26,291 bases of DNA from Flavobacteriaceae bacterium. Lineage in GTDB: Bacteria > Bacteroidota > Bacteroidia > Flavobacteriales > Flavobacteriaceae. Where the stretch lies: contig DAOUPU010000010.1 of the NCBI GenBank assembly GCA_030625995.1, positions 1-26,291 of the forward strand. Reading direction: 5' to 3'. Below the pieces are notes generated by a model, which saw only the letters and a program-made list of their open reading frames with translations, had not been told where the DNA came from and did not search any database. Of the stretch, positions 15,595 through 24,967 are shown piece by piece. A program made the translations under genes and the position numbers. Each line of letters opens with the position of its first letter. Position 1 is the first letter of the stretch.

Positions 15595-15669
15595 AATCGA
15601 GGGGATGTAGCAATTTTGTTTTTAAGGATTAAATATACATTAATTTTTAAGATCCTTAGATGATGACCT

Positions 15670-16350
15670 TCAGAGGTGGTCTCTTATCTCGTCTAATTTC
15701 AAAATGGTTCTTTCGTTGTTAGAAACAACTTCTTCATCGAAATTGCAAAAAATAGTATGCATGCCAACTCCTCTTGCCCCGAGAATATCTGCCTCAAAAT
15801 TATCTCCGATCATAACACTTTCTTTTGACTTTGCATTTGCTATTTCCAAAGCATAATGAAATATTATCGGATTTGGTTTTTTGACTCCAATCTTTTCAGA
15901 AGTAATAATGTGCTTAAAATATGGTAATATAGACGAGTTTTCTAATTTTTTATGTTGTACCTCATCAAAACCATTCGTAATGATGTGCATGCTGTAATTG
16001 GGTTTTAAATAATCCAAAATATCAATTGTCCCTGTAAAAAGTTTGTTATACTGTGATAAGTTCTCAATGTATTTCTCAGATAACAGATCAATTAGATCGT
16101 CATCAATAGCATAATCTAAAACCTCAAAGGTTTCTTTTAACCTGGCGTATCTAAGTTTCTCCTTAGACACTTTATCTTCCCTGAACAGTTTCCAATATTT
16201 CTGATTAATTGGTTTATAACTAGAGCTAAAATCTTCAATTTTCACCTTTATTTGATTGTCTAGAAAGATATGCTCAAAGGTATTCTTTGAATTACTTTCA
16301 AAGTCCCATAATGTATGGTCGAGGTCAAAAAAAATGTGTTTTATATTCAT
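15670..16350 (-). CDS. YjjG-family noncanonical pyrimidine nucleotidase (HAD hydrolase)
   Basis: 226 residues. HAD motif I is FFDLDHTLWDF with nucleophile D9 and D11, motif II is HIITNGFDE, motif III includes the lysine in GVKKPNPIIF, and motif IV is VMIGDNFEADILGA. The helical cap after motif I and the full length fit the YjjG group, which dephosphorylates noncanonical and ordinary pyrimidine nucleoside monophosphates, a nucleotide-pool cleaning role. It is divergent from the flippase gene (48 bases apart) and upstream of the barrel gene by 75 bases. A general phosphatase role cannot be ruled out. Confidence 0.87.
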   Translation of the reverse strand: MNIKHIFFDLDHTLWDFESNSKNTFEHIFLDNQIKVKIEDFSSSYKPINQKYWKLFREDKVSKEKLRYARLKETFEVLDYAIDDDLIDLLSEKYIENLSQYNKLFTGTIDILDYLKPNYSMHIITNGFDEVQHKKLENSSILPYFKHIITSEKIGVKKPNPIIFHYALEIANAKSKESVMIGDNFEADILGARGVGMHTIFCNFDEEVVSNNERTILKLDEIRDHL

Positions 16351-16398
16351 GAAATAAAAGTAGTCATTTACTTTTAAACATTATTTTTACCTAATAAT

Positions 16399-17631
16399 AT
16401 GAAATCACTACTTTTAAAATTACCAAAAACCTTTCAACAAGTTGCTATATTATTTGCATCGAACATCTTTTTGATTGTTATTGGCTTTGGAATTAAAAAG
16501 ATTCAAACACATCAGTTGGGAGATATCAGTTACGGAGAGTACGCTTTTTTTATAAGCCTTGTAACTTTTTTATCTTTATTCTTTCGGTTTGGATTTTTTG
16601 TGTCTTTAAGAAATCTACTTGCACAAAATCACAATATAATTAGAGAGAAGAAATTACTGGCAATAGGGTTTATAATAGCTGCAATAAATGGAATAGGACT
16701 TTGCATTGTTGTATGGTTTCTAAGTTTTTTTGTCAATGAATTGTTTCAAACCAACATGGGATATAGCATGCAAATATTTGCACCATTAACAATAGTCTTT
16801 CCATTTTATTATTTGGTTAATTCGTATGGTGTAGGCACGAACAATGTTAAAATAATAGCCACTTATAATAACCTTCCAAAGTTACTTTTTTTGTTGAGTT
16901 TGATGATCTTCTTTAAAAACCTCACAATAAATGTTATCATTTTCTTCAATTTAATCTCCACTTTTATAATAATTTTATACTTTTTGATTAAACTGAAACC
17001 ACATTTTTCCAGCACAAAAAAATACTGGAAACTGTTGTGGTTAAAGAATCAAAAATATGGATTTCATTACTATACAGGGGCCATTGCCAATCAAACAACC
17101 TATAAACTTGATGAACTGTTTATAGCTTACTTTAAAAACACAACTCTTTTAGGCTTTTATTCCTTAGCATTACTGGTAGCATCACCCATGATCCTTATGA
17201 GTCAGGCTCTAAATCAATCCATGTATAAACAATATTCTCATTTAAAAAGAATACCAAAAAAAATATTTCTTTATAACACTCTTTGGCTTCTCGGATGCAT
17301 GTTGTTTCTCTATTTATTTGGTGATTATATTGTTGTTTTTTTGTTTGGTGTCGAATTTAAAAGTGTTAGCAGCTATGTTTTTTATATTTCATTTGCATTC
17401 TTTTTCCAGGGCATGTCTTCACCTTATACTTTTCTTGCCGCAAAATCAAAGGGAAAAGAAATTAGAAATGTTGCCTGGGCTGAGGCAATAGCTAACATTT
17501 CGGGAAATATTATCCTAATTCCTATATTGGGTGTTGAAGGTGCTATTTTAACAAGTGTCATTTCCAAAATAATTAATTACTCCTATTTTAAATACTATTA
17601 TAGAAAATATTTAAAAGCGTTGAATGGATAA
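16399..17631 (+). CDS. Polysaccharide/oligosaccharide flippase (Wzx-like, MOP superfamily)
   Basis: 410 residues, almost entirely hydrophobic, with about 12 predicted membrane helices. The opening LFASNIFLIVIGFGIKKIQT, followed by LGDISYGEYAFFISLV, is the typical first-helix pattern of polysaccharide synthesis (Wzx/RfbX) flippases. A later stretch FHYYTGAIANQTTYKLDELF marks the start of the second half. It probably moves lipid-linked glycan across the inner membrane. Its last eight bases overlap the glycosyltransferase start (ATGGATAA), so the two genes are translationally coupled. A TATTTTTA -7-like box lies nine bases before the ATG. Confidence 0.87.
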   Translation: MKSLLLKLPKTFQQVAILFASNIFLIVIGFGIKKIQTHQLGDISYGEYAFFISLVTFLSLFFRFGFFVSLRNLLAQNHNIIREKKLLAIGFIIAAINGIGLCIVVWFLSFFVNELFQTNMGYSMQIFAPLTIVFPFYYLVNSYGVGTNNVKIIATYNNLPKLLFLLSLMIFFKNLTINVIIFFNLISTFIIILYFLIKLKPHFSSTKKYWKLLWLKNQKYGFHYYTGAIANQTTYKLDELFIAYFKNTTLLGFYSLALLVASPMILMSQALNQSMYKQYSHLKRIPKKIFLYNTLWLLGCMLFLYLFGDYIVVFLFGVEFKSVSSYVFYISFAFFFQGMSSPYTFLAAKSKGKEIRNVAWAEAIANISGNIILIPILGVEGAILTSVISKIINYSYFKYYYRKYLKALNG

Positions 17632-18796
17632 AAAAATCAAAATATTAATGATTGCTTTACAGCATTGTGCAAATGATGATAGGATTTTTTACAAAGAAGC
17701 TATAAGTCTTAAAAAACATGGCTACGCAGTTAGTTATTTATTGTTAACTGACGAAGATGGTTATATAAAAGATATGAGTGGTAGAATATTGAACGAGAAG
17801 AAAGAGAACATATTCTTTTTAGATGGGATCAAGATCATAGGATTAAATCCTCCCAAAGGTATTTTAACCTCTTTACTTAATAAAGTATTTCTAGGTAAAT
17901 TTCAAGAAGAGATCATATCTACTATGCTAAAGGAAAATGCAAACATTTATCATGCTCATGAGCCTATATCATTAAGAATTGCAATGAAGGCATCTAAAAT
18001 TACAAATAATAAAGTTGTTTTTGATAGTCATGAATCATGGGTTGGAGGAACAATAAAAGAGCAATTGATCAAAAAAAAATATCTCAAAAAAATTAAATAC
18101 TTAATAACCGTGAACAGCGGTATACTTGAAAATCTTAAAAAAAATACGAATTTTACTTGCACAGAAATAATATACAATTGTTCTTTGCCTACCCTATTCC
18201 CATTTAGTAAAGACTCCCCAAATATAAATACTCCTATAACTTTGGTGCATGAGGGAACCCTATCTTTCAATAGAGGTTTAAAAAATATGATGCATGCTCT
18301 ACTTTTGTTAAGGACTCAGTTTCCAAATATTAAATTGAAAATTATTGGAGATTCTCCTAAGAAGGAGTCCGTTTATATTTCCAAATTCATTGTTGACAAT
18401 AGTCTTCAAAAGAATATGATTCAGATAGGTTGGGTGAAATATGAGGATGTTTCAAAGAACTTAAAAAATTGTGATATTGGATTAATTCTGTATTCTCCAA
18501 CCAAAAATAATCTATTCTCAACATCGAACAAGCTATTTAATTATATAGCATCCGGTCTTGCAATTGTTAGTGTGGATTTACCTGAAACAAAAAAAATTCT
18601 CAAACCCTTAAAAAATAGTATCATTGTTGAGAATTCCAATGATGTAAAAATTGCTGAAGGAATAATCGAATTAATTAGTGATCCAAAACTTCTTCTTGAA
18701 AAAAAAATTGCCTCCCAAAATGCCTATCAAAAATATAATTGGCTGGAAGAAGAAAAAAAATTAATCAATTTTTATAAAAAAGTATTGATCGACTAA
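17624..18796 (+). CDS. Glycosyltransferase, GT4-like (GT-B fold)
   Basis: 390 residues. The N-terminal domain opens with KILMIALQHCANDDRIFYKEA and contains YHAHEP and VVFDSHESWVGG; the C-terminal nucleotide-sugar domain has LVHEGTLSFNRGLKNMMHAL, LKIIGDSP and the acceptor/donor helix STSNKLFNYIASGLAIVSVD. This arrangement fits GT4-type enzymes, although the usual E-x7-E motif is atypical (no EGFG). The donor sugar is unknown. It follows the flippase with an eight-base overlap, so they probably act on the same glycan. Its stop overlaps the stop of the convergent FemAB-like gene by a few bases. Confidence 0.87.
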   Translation: MDKKIKILMIALQHCANDDRIFYKEAISLKKHGYAVSYLLLTDEDGYIKDMSGRILNEKKENIFFLDGIKIIGLNPPKGILTSLLNKVFLGKFQEEIISTMLKENANIYHAHEPISLRIAMKASKITNNKVVFDSHESWVGGTIKEQLIKKKYLKKIKYLITVNSGILENLKKNTNFTCTEIIYNCSLPTLFPFSKDSPNINTPITLVHEGTLSFNRGLKNMMHALLLLRTQFPNIKLKIIGDSPKKESVYISKFIVDNSLQKNMIQIGWVKYEDVSKNLKNCDIGLILYSPTKNNLFSTSNKLFNYIASGLAIVSVDLPETKKILKPLKNSIIVENSNDVKIAEGIIELISDPKLLLEKKIASQNAYQKYNWLEEEKKLINFYKKVLID

Positions 18797-19674
18797 ATTA
18801 TTCTTCTCATAGCATACCAATAATAATTTTCCTGAACTGCTCCAAAACTCATAAAAAAGTCTGCAATACCTTGTATCATGGATCCTTCAAAATCCAGGAT
18901 CAATTCTTGACCCGAATATTTTTTAATTATTAAATCTATCAAAAAAGACATAGCTTGCTTATCTCTACCCTTTTGATTGACTGCAGAAAATAAATAGGTA
19001 ATTCTATTTCTGTCTATTAAAAAAATAGCTCCGCCGATTTCAAGGGTATTTTCATCAAAAACCTTATAAATCTTCACCTTATCCTTTTTCAACGCAACGG
19101 ATACCAAATTTCGAATAGCTGTATAATCCCGCTCAGGTTTGTTTAGCTCTGAACCTTTGTTATTCATGAATAATTGAATAAGGGATTCTACATTATTTGA
19201 TTCCCTTAGTATCAATCCATACTTTTTCGCATGTTTTATACTGCTTTTTCTCCCTTTTGCGAAATTATCAAATAGTAATTTATACTCCTTATTGAGATCC
19301 AAAATATAGTTGTTCCTAGATTTCAATCTTTTACTCGAAAAAGAGTTTTTATGATTAAATAAAATATCAATCGATTTAAATTTTCCTGGAATTCTACTGA
19401 TGAAATCAAGCACCAGGTCTTCGTCAATAATATTGGCTGAAAAAATACCCAGCTGTTGCACCCAAGGCGGCAGAAAAATATAAGGTATGTAGTACTTTTT
19501 TCTGTGAGTTAATGGCATCACCATTTCGTAATCTCCTAATACCAAGGCATCCCAATTCTCGGCAACTATATCCAAATACCAACTATAAGCATAAATTAAA
19601 GAATTCTCAGATACAGCAATACATGAATCATATTTTGCAAAATCTATCTCCTTATGTTCTACGTATTTAATCAT
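18793..19674 (-). CDS. FemAB/GNAT-like acyltransferase of surface-glycan loci
   Basis: 293 residues. An N-terminal half with LIYAYSWYLDIVAENWDALV and YYIPYIFLPPWVQQLGIF is followed by a basic helix (KGRKSSIKHAKKYGL) and a second GNAT-like half (IGGAIFLIDRNRITYLFSA, then a helix KQAMSFLIDLIIKKY and DFEGSMIQGIADFF). This is the layout of FemAB-related/GNAT_6 proteins, which add amino-acyl or acyl groups to cell-wall or polysaccharide acceptors. Such genes often sit beside polysaccharide deacetylases in exopolysaccharide clusters, as here. The acceptor is unknown. It is on the same strand as the deacetylase, 67 bases downstream, and converges with the glycosyltransferase gene. Confidence 0.75.
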   Translation of the reverse strand: MIKYVEHKEIDFAKYDSCIAVSENSLIYAYSWYLDIVAENWDALVLGDYEMVMPLTHRKKYYIPYIFLPPWVQQLGIFSANIIDEDLVLDFISRIPGKFKSIDILFNHKNSFSSKRLKSRNNYILDLNKEYKLLFDNFAKGRKSSIKHAKKYGLILRESNNVESLIQLFMNNKGSELNKPERDYTAIRNLVSVALKKDKVKIYKVFDENTLEIGGAIFLIDRNRITYLFSAVNQKGRDKQAMSFLIDLIIKKYSGQELILDFEGSMIQGIADFFMSFGAVQENYYWYAMRRII

Positions 19675-19741
19675 GAAATATATTGAATAGACAACCCTCT
19701 GGAATGTTTAAATAAGAAACTCGGTCTGACAATTTATAGCC

Positions 19742-21055
19742 TTAGTTGGCCAGCTCTCTCATCATATTTTCATATATATCTTTCCAACCTTTCCACCTAC
19801 CAGTTCCTCCTACAGATTCGTTATGGAAGAGGGTAATGAAGGTTCCATTCACATTCCTTACTTCATTTGCAAGCCTTAATATTGTATCATACGACCTTTT
19901 TGCTGTAAAATTCAAATAGTCTTTTAGTGCCCCATCCATAACAGCAAATGGAAATATCTTAAGAGGGGTTTGAATTTCATAATCTAAATCATAAAAATAA
20001 AATGGTGTACATGTTCCTGCTCTAAAACCATAATGACTGGCATAACCCATTGTGTAGTCTTCCTTTATTTCTAGATCAACCAAATTCTGATATGTCTCCG
20101 GTAAAACAAATCGCAAATAATGTTGTCGGGATTTCGTTATGGGAAAATTCACAATTTGCTCTAATCTCTTTTTTTCTTTCTTAATCTTTTGTTCGTTTTT
20201 AAGACTAAAATAAGAAGGGTGAATTCCTACTTTACAATAATCTGCTACATTTTTTATTAGTAATTTATAATTAATATTCCCTGCCGAAATATTTTTATCA
20301 AACGTGGTATATTCACTCATTAAAAAGAAGAATATCGTTGTTATGTTATGTTTTTTTTGCAAATAGATTAATCGACTAAAGGTATTAAAAGGGTCTTTTT
20401 TGAGACTGAAAATAACTAAAAATCGTAACCAAATTGCCTTAAGTTTAAACTCAAACAGATCATTAATGATACCTCCAATAGTTCTTACCAAACCTTTGTG
20501 TTTATAACTAAATGCAATATCGACATCAATAGTGGAAATAAATTTAAAATTTCTTTTATTATCTATTAATTCCTTATGCTTAGGATATCTCTCCAACAAA
20601 ACTTTTTTAAATTTATAGGCCCAGATGTCTACAATTGGCTTGTCCAAAAATTTGTATTGATAGGCCAAACTTTCTACCGCGGGAAATCTGTCAAATTCAT
20701 CTTTTACTTGTGGTAAATATTCTTCATACCGACTAATTAAATAAAAACTGGCAGCGAATATATCGAATGGAATTGATGAACTTCCTCCGGCTTGAAAAAA
20801 GCAAACATCATCATCCCATTTTCCCATGGTAATATCTAAGTAATCGATACCTTGCTCAAACAACAATTCATTGCTCCTTACAAATATTTCATTTTGTACA
20901 GCTTGAGTGGAATAAGAGAATTTCAACCCTTCATAAGCAATAAATTCCTCCAATTTTGAAGTAAAACTTACTTGAAGATTCAGAATATGGGTTAATATAT
21001 GCTTAAATGTAAAGGTAAGTCTCGGTGTAATTTTATGGGTATAAATTAATAGCAT
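19742..21055 (-). CDS. Polysaccharide deacetylase family protein
   Basis: 437 residues, no signal peptide. The N-terminal 180 residues form a conserved flavobacterial domain (KITPRLTFTFKHILTH, then FDIFAASFYLISRYEEYLP and VDIWAYKFKK). The deacetylase part begins with STIDVDIAFSY, where the DxD acids replace motif 1 of the NodB fold, continues with the metal-ligand His of GIHPSYFSL, and has QHYLRF and YGFRAGTCTPF near the C-terminus. It probably removes acetyl groups from, or otherwise acts on, an amino-sugar polymer, at the cytoplasmic face if it has no export signal. It precedes the FemAB-like gene and follows radC by 79 bases, all on the minus strand. Confidence 0.8.
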   Translation of the reverse strand: MLLIYTHKITPRLTFTFKHILTHILNLQVSFTSKLEEFIAYEGLKFSYSTQAVQNEIFVRSNELLFEQGIDYLDITMGKWDDDVCFFQAGGSSSIPFDIFAASFYLISRYEEYLPQVKDEFDRFPAVESLAYQYKFLDKPIVDIWAYKFKKVLLERYPKHKELIDNKRNFKFISTIDVDIAFSYKHKGLVRTIGGIINDLFEFKLKAIWLRFLVIFSLKKDPFNTFSRLIYLQKKHNITTIFFFLMSEYTTFDKNISAGNINYKLLIKNVADYCKVGIHPSYFSLKNEQKIKKEKKRLEQIVNFPITKSRQHYLRFVLPETYQNLVDLEIKEDYTMGYASHYGFRAGTCTPFYFYDLDYEIQTPLKIFPFAVMDGALKDYLNFTAKRSYDTILRLANEVRNVNGTFITLFHNESVGGTGRWKGWKDIYENMMRELAN

Positions 21056-21134
21056 AAATAACTATATTTCATCTGTTTAAAATTTTGTAATTCTCAATTA
21101 ATAAGTTAATTAAAAATTTGCTGATTCTGTCATT

Positions 21135-21833
21135 TTACATCATGCTATTATCAGCAAAGCTAAAATAATCTTTTTCGGTAATAATCACATGATCCAAAAC
21201 ATTTATATCTAAAAGTTCTCCTCCTTTTTTTAGTTTTTTTGTTAAGCTTATATCAGAAGAACTGGGTTTTATACTCCCGGACGGATGGTTATGACTCAAT
21301 ATAATACCTGTAGCTGAAATTTCAAGAGCTCTTTTAAAAACCAAACGGCTGTCTACCAACGTTCCCGTAATTCCACCTTTACTCATTTGAAACTTTAATT
21401 TTATTTTATTGGCATTGTTAAGGTATAATATCCAGAACTCCTCATGTTGCAATTCACCCAAAATGGGTTGCATCACTTCAAAAACTGATCTGCTTCCAGT
21501 AATTTTAGGTTTTTCCAAAGCCTCCTCCAGATTCCGCCTTCTGCCCAATTCTAAAGCAGTAATAATTGAAATTGCTTTGGCTTCTCCAATACCTTTGAAT
21601 TTTACCAGATCTTCAACAGATAATTTACCTAATTCATTGAGATTATTATTTATAGTGTTTAATATTCTTTTTGATAACTCAACCGCACTTTCCTCTCTAT
21701 TCCCAGAACCTATTAAGATAGCTACTAATTCTGCATCTGATAAAGCAATTTTACCTTTAATCACTAATTTCTCCCTTGGCCTGTCATCCACACTCCAGTG
21801 CTTAATTGTTAAACTATTATTATAATCAGACAT
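21135..21833 (-). CDS. radC: RadC family JAB-domain protein (UPF0758)
   Basis: 232 residues from the ATG at 21831-21833; the codon before it is a TTG and gives no better start. A helix-hairpin-helix lies in VEDLVKFKGIGEAKAISII (about 73-91). The JAMM/MPN+ metal site is complete: H181, H183 (HNHPSG) with S185 and D194, and an upstream acid near E131. Despite the name, no direct repair role is established for the family, and it is better seen as a putative metalloprotease or DNA-associated protein. It is divergent from trkA. On the minus strand a TATCTTTA box (21845-21852) lies just upstream. Confidence 0.9.
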   Translation of the reverse strand: MSDYNNSLTIKHWSVDDRPREKLVIKGKIALSDAELVAILIGSGNREESAVELSKRILNTINNNLNELGKLSVEDLVKFKGIGEAKAISIITALELGRRRNLEEALEKPKITGSRSVFEVMQPILGELQHEEFWILYLNNANKIKLKFQMSKGGITGTLVDSRLVFKRALEISATGIILSHNHPSGSIKPSSSDISLTKKLKKGGELLDINVLDHVIITEKDYFSFADNSMM

Positions 21834-21866
21834 CAATTTTTCTTTAAAGATATGAAAGAAAAAGAA

Positions 21867-21874
21867 TACATTTG
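21867..21874 (+). promoter_or_regulatory. -7 box TACATTTG upstream of trkA
   Basis: Exact TAnnTTTG match 90 bases before the trkA ATG, predicting a leader of about 80-85 bases, the longest leader suggested in the window. No clear TTG at the -33 position, so it remains tentative. Confidence 0.4.
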
Positions 21875-21964
21875 TTGCTAGTAAAAGAATTTAGTGGATT
21901 GTGCTAATGGCATAAAAGTTATTTCTAATAAAGTAAATCAATCAGCTAAATATAAAATATCACT

Positions 21965-23314
21965 ATGAAAATTATAATTGCCGGTGCAGGGGAAGTCGGC
22001 TTTCATCTTGCAAAATTGCTTTCATACGAATCTCACGAAATTACATTAATTGATCAGGATAAAGACCGTTTGGTTTTTGCAGATACCCGATTAGATATTA
22101 GAACAATGGAGGAAGACGCTACTTCTATATCTGCCCTAAAAGAAGCGAATATTCAAAATACAGATCTACTCATTGCAGTGACCTCCTCAGAGACCACCAA
22201 CATAACGATTTCAGTAGTTTCAAAAAGATTAGGAGCGAAAAAAACTATCGCGAGAATTAGTAATTCGGAATTTACTGATTACAAGGATGAAATTAATTTT
22301 AGTGAGTTGGGTATTGATGAATTAATTTCCACTAATGAACTGGCAACTAATGAAATAAAATTATTGTTGGAAAAGGCAGCTTTTCACGATACTCATGAAT
22401 TTGAAGCGGGAAAATTGACCATGGTTGGTTTATCGCTTTCCGATATAGCTCCTATCGTTGGTATGGAGGTTAAAGATGCGGCAGTAGAGTTTTCTGAAAT
22501 ACACTTTGTGCCTATAGCCATTAAACGAAAAGAATCAAGCGAAACAATCATACCCAGAGGAAATACTGTTTTTAAAGTTGGCGACCAAGCATATTTTATA
22601 ACTACCCAAGAAGGAGTTGATGAACTCGTAAAATTGTCAGGAACTCACAGCAGCCCAATAAAGAATGTAATGATTCTAGGAGGAAGTAAAATATGTGAAA
22701 AAACAGCCCTGGAACTTTGTAATAAGAAACTCAATATCAAGGTTATTGAATATAATAAGGCCAGAGCGATAGAATTAGCAGACAAATTGCCCAAAGCTCT
22801 TGTAGTTTATGGCGACAGTCGGGATGTAGAACTTTTAGAAGAAGAAAATGTTGGTGAAATGGATGCTGTTATTGCAGTTACAGGCAGATCGGAAACTAAT
22901 ATTATGTCGTGTTTGGTAGCAAAATCGAAGGGCGTTAAACGTACAATTGCTTTGGTTCAAAATGTGGATTATTTTAATTTAAGCAAGAATATTGGAATTG
23001 ATACTCTAATTAATAAAAAACTTCTGGCAGCCAATAGTATTTTCAGATATATTAGAAAAGGTGAAGTGCTGGAAATGACCATGTTAAATAATATCAATGC
23101 AGAAATTTTAGAGTTCAAGGTTCATGAAAATTCGAAAATTATCAAAAGGAAAATTAGAGATTTAAAGTTCCCCAGAAATGCGATTATCGGTGGAGTAGTT
23201 CGTGATGAAGTTGGTGTAATTGCGTTGGGAGATTTTCAAATAAAAAAAGACGATAAAGTTGTGGTTTGTTGTTTTCCTAAAACGATATCTAAAGTGGAAA
23301 AGTTCTTTAATTAA
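21965..23314 (+). CDS. trkA: Trk potassium uptake system, NAD-binding regulatory subunit TrkA
   Basis: 449 residues with two tandem RCK halves. The first Rossmann motif is IIAGAGEVGFHLAKLL, ending in the acid of ITLIDQD; the second is the weaker ILGGSKICEKTALELC with VIEYNKARA. Each is followed by an RCK_C segment (FEAGKLTMVGLSLSD; AEILEFKVHENSKI). It binds NAD(H)/nucleotides on the cytoplasmic side and gates the TrkH channel. It lies nine bases upstream of trkH, so they form one operon. The length is close to E. coli TrkA. Confidence 0.94.
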   Translation: MKIIIAGAGEVGFHLAKLLSYESHEITLIDQDKDRLVFADTRLDIRTMEEDATSISALKEANIQNTDLLIAVTSSETTNITISVVSKRLGAKKTIARISNSEFTDYKDEINFSELGIDELISTNELATNEIKLLLEKAAFHDTHEFEAGKLTMVGLSLSDIAPIVGMEVKDAAVEFSEIHFVPIAIKRKESSETIIPRGNTVFKVGDQAYFITTQEGVDELVKLSGTHSSPIKNVMILGGSKICEKTALELCNKKLNIKVIEYNKARAIELADKLPKALVVYGDSRDVELLEEENVGEMDAVIAVTGRSETNIMSCLVAKSKGVKRTIALVQNVDYFNLSKNIGIDTLINKKLLAANSIFRYIRKGEVLEMTMLNNINAEILEFKVHENSKIIKRKIRDLKFPRNAIIGGVVRDEVGVIALGDFQIKKDDKVVVCCFPKTISKVEKFFN

Positions 23315-23323
23315 AGGATAAAA

Positions 23324-24835
23324 ATGAAAAAGATCAATATCAAAATAATCCTCCAGATGATGGGGATCTTACTTCTTTTTAACGGAGCTTTTATGCTTTT
23401 TTCGGCACTATTCAGTTGGTACTTTAAAGATGGTGCATTTCACGGTATTTTATACGCTGCTATCGTCACGATGTTTGCTGGTGGTCTGTTGCAATTATCC
23501 TCAATGGGATTCAAAAAACAAATTAGAAAACGTGAGGGATATTTGGTAGTCACCCTCGGCTGGGTAATTATGTCCTTGTCCGGTACTTTACCTTATATTT
23601 TTACTGGAACAATACCTTCCTTTACCAACGCATTTTTTGAAACCATGTCGGGTTACACAACCACTGGCGCAACCATCATAGATAATATTGAAGCTATGCC
23701 AAGGAGTATTCTATTTTGGCGCAGTACCACACATTGGATAGGTGGTATGGGGATCATCGTACTGGCTATCGCAATCTTACCCCTCTTGGGAATTGGGGGT
23801 ATGCAATTATTTGCAGCAGAATCACCCGGTCCATCATCGGATAAATTACACCCCAGAATTACAGATACAGCAAAGAGATTATGGTTTCTGTATTTTAGTT
23901 TAACTCTTATTGAGGCTGTATTGTTAAAATTTGCCGGAATGGGTTACTTTGACGCCGTTAATCACGCAATGAGCACCCTGTCAACCGGAGGATTTTCAAC
24001 TAAAAATGCAAGTATTGCATATTGGAATAACCAGCCACTAATTCAATATATAATTACTCTTTTTATGTTCATTGCCGGAACAAATTTTGTTCTTAGCTAC
24101 CTCGTAGTAAAAGGAAAATTCAGTAAGGTACTTCACAATGAGGAGTTTAAATACTATTTTTTCTCTATAATCGGTTTAACATTAATTACAACTTTCGTAG
24201 TTTTTAATTATGCTGAAGTATCAAAAGTTGCTACAGAGATCCAATTGATTGGCCATCCAATGATCTTAGGTGAATTAGAAAGTTCATTCAGACATGCCCT
24301 GTTTCAAATTGTCGCAATACTAACAACTACAGGATTTGTCTCTGCTGATTTTACCATCTGGTCACCATTTTTAACTGTGGTGTTTTTTTTATTAATGTTC
24401 ATTGGAGCTTCTGCGGGATCTACTGCCGGTGGTGTGAAAATTGTGAGACATATCATCATGATAAAAAATGGTTTTTTAGAGTTTAAACGAACCATTCATC
24501 CCAATGGAATAATTCCGGTAAGATACAATGGCAAAACGGTGGTACGTGGCATTGTTTTTAATATAATGGCTTTTTTTATTTTATACCTCATTGTTTTTGC
24601 AGCAGGGGCCTTAGTGTTTAGTTTTTTAGGTATAGATTTTATGACTTCAATTGGAGCTGCAGCCTCATCTTTGGGTAACGTTGGTCCGGCTTTTGGAAAT
24701 TTAAGCCCGGTAAATAATTATAGTATTTTGCCTCCCTTTGGTAAATGGTGGTCTACCTTTTTGATGCTATTAGGGAGATTAGAACTTTTTACAGTTTTAA
24801 TAATTTTTAGTCCGTACTTTTGGAAAAAGACATAA
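23324..24835 (+). CDS. trkH: Trk potassium uptake channel subunit TrkH
   Basis: 503 residues with about ten membrane helices arranged as four M-P-M repeats. The four selectivity-filter loops are visible: YTTTGAT (about 111-117), STGGFST (about 222), TTTGFVS (about 329) and SLGNVGPAF (about 450). The conserved start WRSTTHWIGGMGIIVL follows the first filter, and the C-terminus LLGRLELFTVLIIFSPYFW is typical of TrkH. It forms the K+-conducting dimer in the inner membrane, controlled by TrkA from the preceding gene. A stem-loop follows the stop. Confidence 0.95.
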   Translation: MKKINIKIILQMMGILLLFNGAFMLFSALFSWYFKDGAFHGILYAAIVTMFAGGLLQLSSMGFKKQIRKREGYLVVTLGWVIMSLSGTLPYIFTGTIPSFTNAFFETMSGYTTTGATIIDNIEAMPRSILFWRSTTHWIGGMGIIVLAIAILPLLGIGGMQLFAAESPGPSSDKLHPRITDTAKRLWFLYFSLTLIEAVLLKFAGMGYFDAVNHAMSTLSTGGFSTKNASIAYWNNQPLIQYIITLFMFIAGTNFVLSYLVVKGKFSKVLHNEEFKYYFFSIIGLTLITTFVVFNYAEVSKVATEIQLIGHPMILGELESSFRHALFQIVAILTTTGFVSADFTIWSPFLTVVFFLLMFIGASAGSTAGGVKIVRHIIMIKNGFLEFKRTIHPNGIIPVRYNGKTVVRGIVFNIMAFFILYLIVFAAGALVFSFLGIDFMTSIGAAASSLGNVGPAFGNLSPVNNYSILPPFGKWWSTFLMLLGRLELFTVLIIFSPYFWKKT

Positions 24836-24839
24836 TATA

Positions 24840-24861
24840 AACCTCAGATCGACCTGAGGTT
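24840..24861 (+). terminator. Stem-loop terminator after trkAH
   Basis: AACCTCAG (24840-24847) and CTGAGGTT (24854-24861) form a perfect eight-base stem around ATCGAC, five bases after the trkH stop. It is the most stable hairpin between genes here; the following T-tract is weak (CTAATTC). Confidence 0.6.
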
Positions 24862-24967
24862 CTAATTCAAAAATTCGTAAATTATATGAATTGTTAAATT
24901 ATAAGAGATCTCTTTAAAATATAATCGGGCAATTAGTAACTTGCAATGCATTTATTAAAACATATAC

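Noticed and set aside
15623..15658. TAAGGAT/ATCCTTA inverted repeat between the yjjG-type and barrel genes as a terminator
   Set aside because: Arms are seven bases and 22 bases apart with no T-tract, so the hairpin would be weak; it could be chance.
21409..21825. 138-codon open frame on + antisense to radC
   Set aside because: It lies wholly opposite a gene with intact JAMM and HhH motifs, and its protein shows no recognisable domain; an AT-rich antisense artefact.
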